In this document: positions 16,276-24,615 of the stretch, one piece after another
Layout of the letters: every line of letters begins with the position of its first letter
Numbering within the stretch: position 1 is the stretch's first letter
Source of the DNA: Blastocatellia bacterium
GTDB lineage: Bacteria; Acidobacteriota; Blastocatellia; RBC074
DNA length: 34,486 nucleotides
Direction of reading: 5' to 3'
Assembly (NCBI GenBank): GCA_016789725.1
Contig: JAEUQN010000029.1
Location: forward strand, 1-34,486
Position numbers and translations under genes: made by a program
Notes under the pieces: generated by a model
The model's database searches: none
Seen by the model: only the letters and a program-made list of their open reading frames with translations
What the model was told of the DNA's origin: nothing

Positions 16276-17178
16276 ATGCCATATAAACGAATTTCGATCA
16301 TTTATAACCCCAGAGCAGGAGGGTTGCCTGGCAATTCCGACAAAATTTCAAACCTTAAAAAGGCGTTGCAGACCCAAGGGTTTGTTATTTCTGATGAGCA
16401 GGTCAAAGCCACAACGACCAGCGGCGATGCAACCCGCCTGGCACGTCAGGCGGTCGAATCCCAAGTTGATGTTTTGATCGTTTGTGGCGGCGATGGGACT
16501 CTCAACGAAGCCTCACAGGCTTTGATTGGCACAGACACTGCTTTAGCAATTCTTCCTCTTGGAACAGCGAACGTACTGGCTAAAGAACTGGCAGTGCCTC
16601 GCAACCCGAAAGAGTTGGCCAAGCTGATCGCATCGGGGCAACCGCGCGAAATCAGCGTCGGGAGAGCCAGCAAACCGGATCAGAGTTGGAGCCGATATTT
16701 CCTGTTGATGGCAGGGATCGGCCTGGATGCCACCATCATCGAAACGGTCAATCCAGAACTTAAAAAGCAATGGGGACTTGGATCATATGTGGCGGCGGGG
16801 TTGAAAACATTGGCCGAATGGCCGCTTCATCCATTTTCGTTGAGCTTCAATGGGCAAAAACACGAAGCGACGTTTGCGATTGTCGCCAACGCTGCAAACT
16901 ATGCGGCGTGGTTCACCATTGCTCCGACATCACGGATGGAGAGCAATCATCTGGATGTTTGTGTGTTCAATTCTCGCAGTCGCCTGGTCTATCTTACCTA
17001 CGCATTTCTAAGCCTGTTCGGAGCGCACACGCGAAGTCCGCAAGTTATTTACGAACCAGTGGCAGAACTATATGCCAATACCTCTAACCTGACGCCCGTG
17101 CAATTGGATGGTGAGTTAGTTGGGCATTTGCCGATGCACTTTGAATGCGTGCCACATGCCCTGCGAATTGTGGCCTGA
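16276..17178 (+). CDS. Diacylglycerol kinase-family lipid kinase (DagK/YegS-like)
   Basis: 300 residues from the ATG at 16276. The frame is open to 16219, but the family normally begins with the strand seen here, KRISIIYNPRAGG, and GGGAGGAG lies upstream (12 to 13 bases, rather long). Motifs are the nucleotide-binding GGDGTLNE (71-78), LPLGTANVLAKEL, and the later LLMAGIGLDATII and VQLDGELVGHLP. These define the DAGK_cat and YegS/BmrU-type fold. The enzyme phosphorylates a lipid such as diacylglycerol or a sphingoid base with ATP; the substrate cannot be read. It is first in a plus-strand group leading to an exported repeat protein 46 bp downstream. Confidence 0.9.
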   Translation: MPYKRISIIYNPRAGGLPGNSDKISNLKKALQTQGFVISDEQVKATTTSGDATRLARQAVESQVDVLIVCGGDGTLNEASQALIGTDTALAILPLGTANVLAKELAVPRNPKELAKLIASGQPREISVGRASKPDQSWSRYFLLMAGIGLDATIIETVNPELKKQWGLGSYVAAGLKTLAEWPLHPFSLSFNGQKHEATFAIVANAANYAAWFTIAPTSRMESNHLDVCVFNSRSRLVYLTYAFLSLFGAHTRSPQVIYEPVAELYANTSNLTPVQLDGELVGHLPMHFECVPHALRIVA

Positions 17179-17224
17179 AAAGTTGCCACGAATTTCGAGA
17201 ATCATCACAAAGAGAGAAAGTTGA

Positions 17225-18481
17225 ATGCGATATATAACCAAAACCGCCGTCTCGCTGGCCTTGATCTTATCGCTGTTTTGCGCCATCCAGGCACAACCGG
17301 CGTCAACACCAACGCCTCAATCCAGCGCCGAGCCACCGCAGGAGCTAATTGAACTGCGCCGCACTGGCTATGCGGCCAATTACAATCTTGATTACGCAAC
17401 CGCGCGCGCAAAATTTGAAGAAATTCGCAAACGATGGCCCCAGCATCCAGCGGGCGATTTGTATGTCGCCAACATCATCTGGCTCGAACATTTGTACAAG
17501 CTGCGACGATTGCAAACGGGGTTGTACCAGAACGAAAGTTTTTACGCGGGGTTTGAAGGCTCCAAGGAAGAGGGCGAAACCGGTGACTCGGTCGAAACCA
17601 AAGTAGACAAGGAATTTCGCGCCTTGATGGCTTCGGCCAAAACCAAAGCTCTCACGCTCGTCAATGCCAATCGCAATGATCCACACGCGAAGTATTATCT
17701 TGGGGCGGTGTACAGTGTCCTGGCGGCGTATGAAGCCTCGACCGCGCGCAAGTTCTGGTCTGCCTTGCGAAACGGATCAAAGGGCATTGACGCGCATCAA
17801 CAAGTATTGAAGCTCAAGCCTGATTATTACGACGCGTATTTGTCGGTGGGGTTATACGACTATGTCATTGGCAACCTTCCCTTCCCGGTCAAAGCATTGA
17901 TTGCGATGGGCGGCGTACGAGGCAACAAAGAACGTGGCATCCGACAACTCAATTCGATCATTGAACATAATGCCGAAAACGCGGACGATGCGCGGGTAAT
18001 GCTAATTGGCATTTATCAAAACGAAAACAAACCCGAAGCGGCACTGGCTATTCTGAAAGACTTCACATCGCGGTATCCCAACAATTTTCTTTTCCGCCTT
18101 GAACTCGCCTCGGCCTTGTCACAACAAAATCGCAAAGACGAAGCCTTCGCCGCTTTTGAATCGCTTATCAAGGAAGCCGGAACCAATTCGCCTGCCGCAA
18201 AATCAATGGATTTGATTCGCTACCAATACGCAGAATCGCTCGCCAAACAACAATCATTTGACAAAGCCGCCGAGCAATTCCTTGCCGCTTCCAAAGAACC
18301 AAATGCCGAAGCGGGGTTGGCGACTATGGCCTTGCTGCGCGCGGGCCAAATCTATGACTTAGCCAGCAAACGTGACGAGGCGGTTGCACAATATAAAGTC
18401 GTGTCAACACGCCCAAACGTTTACGATTCGCGCGATCAGGCCCAGAAAGGATTAAAGCAACCCTATAAAAAGGCTGATTGA
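17225..18481 (+). CDS. Exported TPR-type repeat protein
   Basis: 418 residues. A signal peptide (1-23, ending AIQAQ) precedes a Pro/Ser/Thr linker and a mostly helical protein. TPR-like repeats are visible at about 50-85 (AANYNLDYATARAKFEEIRK), 175-215 (GIDAHQQVLKLKPDYYDAYL), 245-330 (PEAALAILKDFTSRYPNN and KDEAFAAFESLIKEAG) and 345-405 (SFDKAAEQFLAASKEPNAEA). TPRs mediate protein contacts; a periplasmic location is likely. No enzymatic motif is seen. AAAGAGAGAAAG precedes the ATG. The partner is unknown. Confidence 0.82.
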   Translation: MRYITKTAVSLALILSLFCAIQAQPASTPTPQSSAEPPQELIELRRTGYAANYNLDYATARAKFEEIRKRWPQHPAGDLYVANIIWLEHLYKLRRLQTGLYQNESFYAGFEGSKEEGETGDSVETKVDKEFRALMASAKTKALTLVNANRNDPHAKYYLGAVYSVLAAYEASTARKFWSALRNGSKGIDAHQQVLKLKPDYYDAYLSVGLYDYVIGNLPFPVKALIAMGGVRGNKERGIRQLNSIIEHNAENADDARVMLIGIYQNENKPEAALAILKDFTSRYPNNFLFRLELASALSQQNRKDEAFAAFESLIKEAGTNSPAAKSMDLIRYQYAESLAKQQSFDKAAEQFLAASKEPNAEAGLATMALLRAGQIYDLASKRDEAVAQYKVVSTRPNVYDSRDQAQKGLKQPYKKAD

Positions 18482-18582
18482 TAATGGGCTTTGAGGTTTG
18501 GGATTCTGGCCGAATTTTATGCTACGATACAATCGTGACAACGGATGATTCAGCAATCAATTGAACAAGGAGACCATTTGGT

Positions 18583-19284
18583 ATGAATCAAGTAGCATAT
18601 TCGCAATCGGCAATGTATGCGGATGAATCGGCGCGCGCGGCATTTATCCGGCGCACGTATTTGCATTTGGCGGGAGCGGTGCTGGCTTTTGTTGTTCTGA
18701 CAGGCATCATTCTGCAAACCCCAATCGCACCAGCAATGGTCGGCCTCATGACGGGTGGATATGGTTGGCTCGTCGTGATGGGGCTGTTTCTTGGCGTGTC
18801 TTTTCTGGCAGATCGTTGGGCACGGTCAGAGACCTCACCACAAATGCAGTACGTTGGATTGGGTCTCTTCGTCGTCGCAGAATCCATCGTCTTTTTGCCG
18901 CTGTTGTTTATCGCCTCGCACTATGCCTCCGGCAATGTAATTCCAACCGCTGCGGCGATCACGGGCTTTTTATTTCTGGGGCTGACGGCTGTAGTGTTCT
19001 TCACCCGCAAAGATTTTTCGTGGATACGAAGCATTCTGACGATTGGCGGATTTATTGCGATGGGATTCATCGTCGCCAGTATCATTTTCGGCTTTAGTCT
19101 GGGATTGTTATTCTCGGTGGTAATGGTGGCGTATGCTGCCGGAGCCATTTTGTATGACACGTCGAACATCCTGCATCACTATCGGACCGATCAACACGTC
19201 GCGGCATCTTTAGCGTTGTTCGCTTCTGTGGCGCTACTGTTCTGGTATGTGCTGCGCATCGTCATGGGATCGTCCGACGACTAA
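18583..19284 (+). CDS. BAX inhibitor-1/YccA family membrane protein
   Basis: 233 residues, standard for the family. After a 20-residue N-terminus (RAAFIRRTYLHLAGAVLAF) there are seven hydrophobic segments. The C-terminal part has the conserved LYDTSNILHHYRTDQHVAAS, which contains the Asp residues thought to gate calcium leak in BsYetJ-type homologues, and ends with a last membrane segment (LALFASVALLFWYVLRIVM). Homologues are pH-dependent calcium-leak channels or modulators of FtsH (YccA). It has a good ribosome binding site (AAGGAG) and its own terminator 30 bases downstream, so it is probably transcribed separately. Confidence 0.93.
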   Translation: MNQVAYSQSAMYADESARAAFIRRTYLHLAGAVLAFVVLTGIILQTPIAPAMVGLMTGGYGWLVVMGLFLGVSFLADRWARSETSPQMQYVGLGLFVVAESIVFLPLLFIASHYASGNVIPTAAAITGFLFLGLTAVVFFTRKDFSWIRSILTIGGFIAMGFIVASIIFGFSLGLLFSVVMVAYAAGAILYDTSNILHHYRTDQHVAASLALFASVALLFWYVLRIVMGSSDD

Positions 19285-19314
19285 TATTCGGCGCTTCAGT
19301 CTAACTGACAAATG

Positions 19315-19351
19315 AAGGCAAGAGCGCAGGTTATGCCTGTGCTTTTGCCTT
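19315..19351 (+). terminator. Rho-independent terminator of the BAX inhibitor-1 family gene
   Basis: Arms 19315-19330 and 19336-19351 pair over 16 bp with two G-U wobbles and no mismatch, around a 5-base loop (TTATG). The tail reads TCGTTTCTTC. It lies 30 bases past the stop codon and about 85 bases before the next gene. Confidence 0.85.
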
Positions 19352-19435
19352 TCGTTTCTTCGTGCAACCAATGGTATAGTGCGCCGCGCGGGTTCAGCCC
19401 CCGCACATTATTCTTTCGCAGTTACGAACAAATTT

Positions 19436-20770
19436 ATGATTGGAGACAACATCAAACTCCTGCTGCAACTTTATACGCGCCCGGTCTCAGCCATGAGCGA
19501 CATCATTGATCGTGGGAGTTGGTTATTCGGGGCGGCAGTGGTAACCGCGACCGCGATTTTATTGGCGTTCACCGTCACGAACCGGATTTACACCACGTAT
19601 GAAGCCGTGCCGATGCGATTGCCAAACTTGCGTCTTCCGCAGGCACAACCTATCTCGTATCAAATCCCCGTCCAAAATGAATTGCCGCCAGATGAAGAAG
19701 CCGAGGAATACTATTCGCGCTTGCCCCAAAGCTTGCCGCTCCCGCTCGTTGGCAATTGGGGCTGGTGGTTTGTTTCGTTCAAACCAATAAGCCAGTTCGT
19801 GATCGCGCTATCCTTAGCCGTGCTCTACCTTCCCGCGCTAATTTTACTATTGGTAATGATTGAACGGACAAGTAGTTTTTCGGTCGCCATCCGCCGTGAC
19901 TATGGCTCGTTATTGTCGTGTACGTTGATGGCGTGGGCGGCCTCTCATTTGCCATTCGCCTTACTCGGTTTTGCAGTCGAGCCGTTACAATTGGGCGCAA
20001 ATGGAGCCTTGGGGCTATGGTTACTCGGTAATTTGTATTTTGGGTTTCTGATGATTTGCGCGGCGCAAACGGTTGGTGGGGCGAGCCTGAGGAATGCGGT
20101 CATTGCCGTTAGCCTTGCCTGGCTTGTTTTGCGCCTTGATTCGTGGATGTTTTCCATTCTCACGTTTTCCCCGTTCCTGACGCTGATTTGGTTAGTGCCG
20201 TTGGCTCTCGGCGCTTTCGCAGGAATGCGAGCCGCGCATATCCAACGCCAGAGCTTTCGCCGTTATTTGCAAGCCTGCACACTTAACGAACATGACGCCG
20301 AAGCACAATATCAACTCGGCCTGATTTACCAGCAGCGCCGCCAGCACACCGAGGCCCTGAGGCGATTTCGTCGCGCGGTCGAAATTGATCCGAAAGAGCC
20401 TGACGCCAACTACCAGCTTGGCATCCTCGCGCGACAGGAAGGGCGATTGCAGGAGGCGCTGAATCATTTTACCCCCGTCGTCACACACGATGACAAATAT
20501 CGCCAGAGCGAGGTCTGGCGCGAAATCGGCGCAACCTATTTAGCGGCGGGAATGTTAACCGAGGCCAAATCCGCGTTGGAGAAATACAACGAACGCCGCC
20601 CCTATGATCCTGAAGGCTTGTATCATCTAGGCGAAACGATGGAAAAATTGAGTGAGATTTCGCGGGCCAAAGAACTCTTCCAACAATGTGTCCAGGCCGT
20701 GCAAACGATGCCCTATTATCGCCGCCATGAAGTCAACAAATGGAGCAAATTAGCACAGGCAAAATTGTAA
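19436..20770 (+). CDS. Membrane protein with Yip1-like region and C-terminal TPR repeats
   Basis: 444 residues from the ATG at 19436. The longer frame from 19379 adds residues without protein character. The start MIGDNIKLLLQLYTRPVSAM then SDIIDRGSWLFGAAVVT resembles bacterial Yip1-domain proteins. About six hydrophobic segments follow up to residue 270. From about 280 on, TPR repeats are clear: AEAQYQLGLIYQQRRQHTEA, PDANYQLGILARQEGRLQEA, SEVWREIGATYLAAGMLTEA and PEGLYHLGETMEKL. The protein probably holds a TPR scaffold at the inner face of the membrane. No SD is seen before the start. Its stop (20768-20770) directly touches the stop of the opposing AAA ATPase gene. Confidence 0.8.
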   Translation: MIGDNIKLLLQLYTRPVSAMSDIIDRGSWLFGAAVVTATAILLAFTVTNRIYTTYEAVPMRLPNLRLPQAQPISYQIPVQNELPPDEEAEEYYSRLPQSLPLPLVGNWGWWFVSFKPISQFVIALSLAVLYLPALILLLVMIERTSSFSVAIRRDYGSLLSCTLMAWAASHLPFALLGFAVEPLQLGANGALGLWLLGNLYFGFLMICAAQTVGGASLRNAVIAVSLAWLVLRLDSWMFSILTFSPFLTLIWLVPLALGAFAGMRAAHIQRQSFRRYLQACTLNEHDAEAQYQLGLIYQQRRQHTEALRRFRRAVEIDPKEPDANYQLGILARQEGRLQEALNHFTPVVTHDDKYRQSEVWREIGATYLAAGMLTEAKSALEKYNERRPYDPEGLYHLGETMEKLSEISRAKELFQQCVQAVQTMPYYRRHEVNKWSKLAQAKL

Positions 20771-23047
20771 TCAATGTTGCGCAAGCTTCGGTAAAACCGG
20801 AGCCTTGTGTTTCAATATCCAGCGACGGAACAAATCAATCGTAAGCTGATAACCTTTACCATTGGATTCCACAATCTCCGCATTCAGCAAATTGCGCAAC
20901 GCTGTCGGATGCGCCGCCCAATCCACCGCTTCGCCCATTGCGGACGCCAACATCATGGCTTGCTCTTCGTCCGAGCGCCCTTCCTTCCACGTATTCGCAA
21001 AATAACTGCCCGCCGACACCAGCACTTTCTCGACCGTTACCTCTAAATCCTTCATCGTCGCGGTCGTGCGTTGCTGGTCGTTCAGGTAATTCACCAACTC
21101 CGAAGCGACCGCTTGCAACAGATACGGCTGGCAATGCGTGATGCGAATGATCTCCTCCACCACGCCGCCCTCGTACTGCAACTTCGGCACGGGTTGCGTT
21201 AACAATTCGCGCGCGGAAGGTTCGTCCAAAAAGCTGAGTTCCAGCATGCGCGTATTGATCAAATAACTCGCCCAATTCAGCCCCGTCAACTCGTCAAAGC
21301 GATGGCTGCCCGACACCAGCACGACGATGCGTTCGCGGTGCTGAATGATGTTGCGCAGTTTGCCCAGCACGTTTTTTGAGATGTCGTCGTTGGTGATGCT
21401 TTCCTGCAAACCTTCGAATTCATCGAACGAGAGCAGGATGCGTTTGCCGCGCTGCTGGGCAAGCTTCTCAAACTGATCCAGATATTGGTCGAGCCGCGTG
21501 AACGCGTTTTGCGCGAACTGTTCCAACGGCGGCGGATGGATGCCTTTGACGTCTTCGCTCTGTTGCAGCGCGGCGTAAATTTCATTCACCAGGTTATAGC
21601 AAAAAGCCTGATCGCTTTCGTGCCATTTCGCGTCCTGACAATCAATATACACCGGCTCAAACTGGCTGCGTGGCAGGTTCAGCAGCGTCGAAGATTTGCC
21701 CGTGCGACGCCGACCATATAAGAACAGCGAAGGCCGTTGATTCGTGTTGAGGATGTAGTTTTCCAGCGCACGCAGGATGTCGCGCCGTCCGACAAAAAGC
21801 TGCTCATCGCGTTGTTGCAGTGGATTCCCAGCAACGTAAGGATTGGGCAATGCAGTAGATTGCAATCGTTTACGTGTTTCCTTTCCAAGGGTCTCGATAA
21901 TATGCATCCATCGCCTAATTAGCGGTTGAAAGGTCGTGCCAACAGGAGTTGGAGTAAACGCCATTGCAATCAGAAAAGATTTCATCTCCCCAAATAACTC
22001 TCTAAGCACCTCCAATTGACCATCCACGGTGAGGCGTGTTTGATAGTCCTGCGCCAAGGTAGAAATCGTAGTGATGCGGCGACGGGCATCAGCCAACCCT
22101 TTCGGCAGAGCTTTGTTATTAGCAGGAAACTCTTTCAGCAGATTCGCAGCAGTCGCCAACCCTTTCACATCGTGGATGAGTTGTAAGTCATGTTCAGCAA
22201 CAGTGAGCAAGGCGTTCAATGCGGCTTTGCGCTGAAACGGGCGATTCTCTGCGACAAAGAGGATTTCCTTCATCCCGCGTATACGATCCCATTTGACCAA
22301 ATTCACTAGCCAGTCTTTTAGGTAAGGCAGTGGCGTGGCGATGACTTCGTCCCAGTATAGGGGTGAGCGGTGAAGCAGTCGAAAAGGATCGCCTGTCTTG
22401 CCGGTGCGGGCATACTGCAACCCATACGGCAAGAGGTAAAAAGCACGAAAATAGAGGAGGAAGAAAGTAGGTAGAAAAGCCAGCGTATAATTGAGCGCCT
22501 CTGATAATCCTTTGTCAAACCCGCCGACAAGCCCGCCACTCAGCCCAAAGAACAGCCCACTGGCCTGCAAACCGAGCAGCCCTCTGACCCGCCTGGCCAT
22601 CAGCCCGAAGAGCAGCCCAAAGAGCAACCCGCCGACAAGCCCAAAGTACACCCCGGAGACCAGCCCGCCACTCAGTCCGTAGAAGTACACCCCGGAGACC
22701 AGCCCGCCACTCAGTCCGTAGAGCAGCCCAAAGTACAACCCAAACGCCAGACCGAAGAGCAGCCCGAATACCAACTCGCCGAGCAGCCCGAATACCAACT
22801 CGCTAAGCAGTCCGAAGACAAGAGCACGAAACGCTTTCTCCCAATCAAATGAATATCCGACAAGTTCGAAGCCCCTCCCTCCGGTTATCAATAGAAATGA
22901 ATAAATGGCGGCGGCAACCGGATAGACTTTGAGGGATGTGATGATGGCTTGCTTCCGCGAAAATTTCCCCGCCGCCGCCACCAATGTAATCGGCTTGAAG
23001 AACGTCAGGTGCATCCAGTGCAATGATTCGCGGAGGTAGTGCAGCAT
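20771..23047 (-). CDS. Membrane-embedded AAA/STAND-like ATPase with Gly-Leu-repeat membrane domain
   Basis: 758 residues. Residues 40-60 form one hydrophobic segment, and 75-205 a long domain made of G-L/F-x2 repeats (FGLLFGLAFGLYFGLLYGL, then two copies of YGLSGGLVSGVYF). A linker of 200 residues (PFQRKAALNALLTVAEHDLQ) leads to an ATPase core: NPYVAGNPL and FVGRRD (403-422), Walker A GRRRTGKS (445-452), and Walker B ILLSFDEFEGL (537-547, Asp542-Glu543). HCQPYLLQAVASEL follows, then a winged-helix-like end (MGEAVDWAAHPTALRNLLN). This is the AAA_35/STAND-type layout; members bind a signal and switch by ATP. It is last in the uma2-AAA-AAA operon, 3 bp after the soluble ATPase. Confidence 0.85.
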   Translation of the reverse strand: MLHYLRESLHWMHLTFFKPITLVAAAGKFSRKQAIITSLKVYPVAAAIYSFLLITGGRGFELVGYSFDWEKAFRALVFGLLSELVFGLLGELVFGLLFGLAFGLYFGLLYGLSGGLVSGVYFYGLSGGLVSGVYFGLVGGLLFGLLFGLMARRVRGLLGLQASGLFFGLSGGLVGGFDKGLSEALNYTLAFLPTFFLLYFRAFYLLPYGLQYARTGKTGDPFRLLHRSPLYWDEVIATPLPYLKDWLVNLVKWDRIRGMKEILFVAENRPFQRKAALNALLTVAEHDLQLIHDVKGLATAANLLKEFPANNKALPKGLADARRRITTISTLAQDYQTRLTVDGQLEVLRELFGEMKSFLIAMAFTPTPVGTTFQPLIRRWMHIIETLGKETRKRLQSTALPNPYVAGNPLQQRDEQLFVGRRDILRALENYILNTNQRPSLFLYGRRRTGKSSTLLNLPRSQFEPVYIDCQDAKWHESDQAFCYNLVNEIYAALQQSEDVKGIHPPPLEQFAQNAFTRLDQYLDQFEKLAQQRGKRILLSFDEFEGLQESITNDDISKNVLGKLRNIIQHRERIVVLVSGSHRFDELTGLNWASYLINTRMLELSFLDEPSARELLTQPVPKLQYEGGVVEEIIRITHCQPYLLQAVASELVNYLNDQQRTTATMKDLEVTVEKVLVSAGSYFANTWKEGRSDEEQAMMLASAMGEAVDWAAHPTALRNLLNAEIVESNGKGYQLTIDLFRRWILKHKAPVLPKLAQH
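22644..22721. repeat. Perfect 39-bp tandem duplication in the membrane-domain coding sequence
   Basis: Two identical 39-bp units lie end to end at 22644-22682 and 22683-22721. In the minus-strand gene each encodes 13 residues (YGLSGGLVSGVYF type). The length is a multiple of three, so the frame is kept. Perfect identity suggests a recent duplication or ongoing slippage or gene conversion. Confidence 0.9.
22757..22804. repeat. 24-bp tandem repeat in the same membrane-domain coding sequence
   Basis: Units 22757-22780 and 22781-22804 differ only at the last base. Each encodes eight residues of the S/G-E-L-V-F-G-L-L type. With the 39-bp unit it shows that the Gly-Leu domain grew by in-frame tandem duplication. 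Confidence 0.85.
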
Positions 23048-23050
23048 CGT

Positions 23051-23965
23051 CTATTTTCCCGTCAGCAGGTCTCTGGTCGTTTTCACTGTCCCCAACAATT
23101 TGCTAACCGCGTCCAGCGTGATCTTCCCTTTGATCTGACGCCCCAGAGATTTCACTTCGTATTTACCGCCGAGAAATTGGCGATATACGGTAGCGATTTC
23201 TTCGAGCAACAATTGATCGCGCCATCGCCGTTCGCGGTTTTGCATCATTTGCTCGCAGAGGATTTGCAGCTTGATCGGATGCGGGTCGAAGTAGGAATTA
23301 ATAAATTGCAATTCGTCCTCGGAAAAGTTTACTTGTGTGTGAGCAATGGCTATGAAGTGCAATGCTTCCTCTTCGGTGAAGTTGCCGAGTTCTGTAATGC
23401 TGAACACATTAAAGAACGGCGAAGTCAGTTTCTTTTCCAACGAATAGACTTCGAGTGGTTGTTTGGAGGCCGTCACCAACGCCAGCCGCCGATGATTGAC
23501 CATCGTGCGAAAGTGATTGAAGAACGCATTGTTGAATTCCTGCACATTTTCAAACAAGGCTTCAAATTCATCCAGACACAACACGATCTGTTCGCCGATT
23601 TCTTTCAGCGCCACAATTTCTTTATCAAAGGCAATCAAGTTGCGGCTCGGCCTATTGTCATCTTTGATGCCATCGGTCGGGCAGTTTAGCTGTTGCAAGA
23701 TCGTGCGTAGAAAATCTACGAGAGTTTGCGTGCAGGCATCGGTCAATTCCAAATATAAAAAGCGGTAATTCTCATCGCTGAGCCATTGCCCGCCCGTCTG
23801 ACTGACGTAATACAGCAGCGAGGATTTGCCGATGCGCCGTTCGCCGACGATAGAACAGCTTTGCATCGTGCGCAGGCGGGTGAGGATGTGATTGACTTCG
23901 GCTTTGCGACCGATAAAGTCTTCCGAGTTTTCAATTTTCGGACCAATGGTGAAGGGGGATTTCAT
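23051..23965 (-). CDS. Soluble AAA-type ATPase, ORC/CDC6- or STAND-like
   Basis: 304 residues from the ATG at 23965, with GGAGA 6 bases before. The frame is open further up, but that part overlaps the uma2 gene. The protein begins GPKIENSEDFIGRKAEV, the box before the P-loop. Walker A is GERRIGKS (41-48); Walker B is IVLCLDEFEALF (127-138). ALVTASKQPL is a sensor-1-like strand. SYFDPHPIKLQILCEQMM matches the C-terminal lid helix seen as HCQPYLLQAVASEL in the neighbouring ATPase. It has no membrane segment and no clear winged helix. Both ATPases share the DEFE box, so they are distant relatives and may form a mixed assembly. The partner nuclease-fold gene is 14 bp upstream. Confidence 0.85.
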   Translation of the reverse strand: MKSPFTIGPKIENSEDFIGRKAEVNHILTRLRTMQSCSIVGERRIGKSSLLYYVSQTGGQWLSDENYRFLYLELTDACTQTLVDFLRTILQQLNCPTDGIKDDNRPSRNLIAFDKEIVALKEIGEQIVLCLDEFEALFENVQEFNNAFFNHFRTMVNHRRLALVTASKQPLEVYSLEKKLTSPFFNVFSITELGNFTEEEALHFIAIAHTQVNFSEDELQFINSYFDPHPIKLQILCEQMMQNRERRWRDQLLLEEIATVYRQFLGGKYEVKSLGRQIKGKITLDAVSKLLGTVKTTRDLLTGK

Positions 23966-23979
23966 AGATTCTCCATTGG

Positions 23980-24597
23980 CTAATCGGGAACAATCTGAAT
24001 CGGCGGGCGAGGCGATTTGGGCGGCGGAAATTCGATGCCGCTGTAAATTTCTGCTAAAAGTAATTCGCAACTCAGCGACGCAAGCGTGAGTGTTTGCTCT
24101 AAACCTGCAACACGCAAATAGCGCCACGAATCATCTGACTGCCGGCTGTATTGTTCAATTTGCGGGCGATCCTGCCAAACCATCAAATATTCCTGCAACG
24201 AAGGCAATTGTTGATAAAACGCCCATTTTTCGCCGCGATCATAGGCCATTGTTGAAGGCGACAGGACTTCGACAATCAAGCGCGGATTCGTCAACAGAGT
24301 CAGATGCTCAGAGTCATATTGTGCCTGACCGCAAACAATCGTAAGGTCAGGATAGGTGGTGAGACCCGCCGCCTCAATCCAGATTTTTTGGTCGGACGTA
24401 AACCCACGACACTCACTTCCTTTTAAAGATGCAAACAGAAGACCACCCAGATTGAAGCAAAGCTGGTTATGCGTCGGACTCGCGCCCGCCATCGCATAAA
24501 TGTCTCCGGCATAATATTCGTGCTTCATTTCGCTGCGTTCTTCAAAAGCCAAATATTCCGCCAACGTATATTTCAAAATTGGTTGTGCTGTGCCCAT
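23980..24597 (-). CDS. Uma2 family endonuclease (DUF820, PD-(D/E)XK fold)
   Basis: 205 residues from the ATG at 24597, chosen because AAAGG lies 8 bases before; an ATG two codons earlier is only 2 bases from it. Family features: YTLAEYLAFEERSEMKHEYY at the start, GDIYAMAGASPTHN, the strand TTYPDLTIVCG, and VEVLSPSTMAYDRGEKWAFY with the Glu and Lys of the nuclease core. All expected acidic and basic positions appear to be present. Uma2 proteins have the restriction-endonuclease fold and are abundant in cyanobacteria, Deinococcus and Acidobacteria, mostly without known function. It starts 18 bp after tatC and is followed by two AAA ATPases, so it may be the catalytic part of a three-protein unit. 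Confidence 0.92.
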   Translation of the reverse strand: MGTAQPILKYTLAEYLAFEERSEMKHEYYAGDIYAMAGASPTHNQLCFNLGGLLFASLKGSECRGFTSDQKIWIEAAGLTTYPDLTIVCGQAQYDSEHLTLLTNPRLIVEVLSPSTMAYDRGEKWAFYQQLPSLQEYLMVWQDRPQIEQYSRQSDDSWRYLRVAGLEQTLTLASLSCELLLAEIYSGIEFPPPKSPRPPIQIVPD

Positions 24598-24615
24598 ATT
24601 CATCGCCTTTTGTCG

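Noticed and set aside
18482..18582. Promoter for the BAX inhibitor-1 family gene
   Set aside because: TACGAT and TACAAT boxes are present, but no -35 box lies at 16 to 18 bp with a reasonable match, so I did not list it.
22490..22810. CRISPR-like repeat array
   Set aside because: The repeats are directly adjacent without spacers, are multiples of three and lie inside a coding sequence for a Gly-Leu membrane domain.
23039..23689. 216-codon plus-strand frame opposite the soluble AAA ATPase
   Set aside because: Walker A and B motifs are on the minus strand; the plus frame is a shadow rich in His/Gln/Phe.
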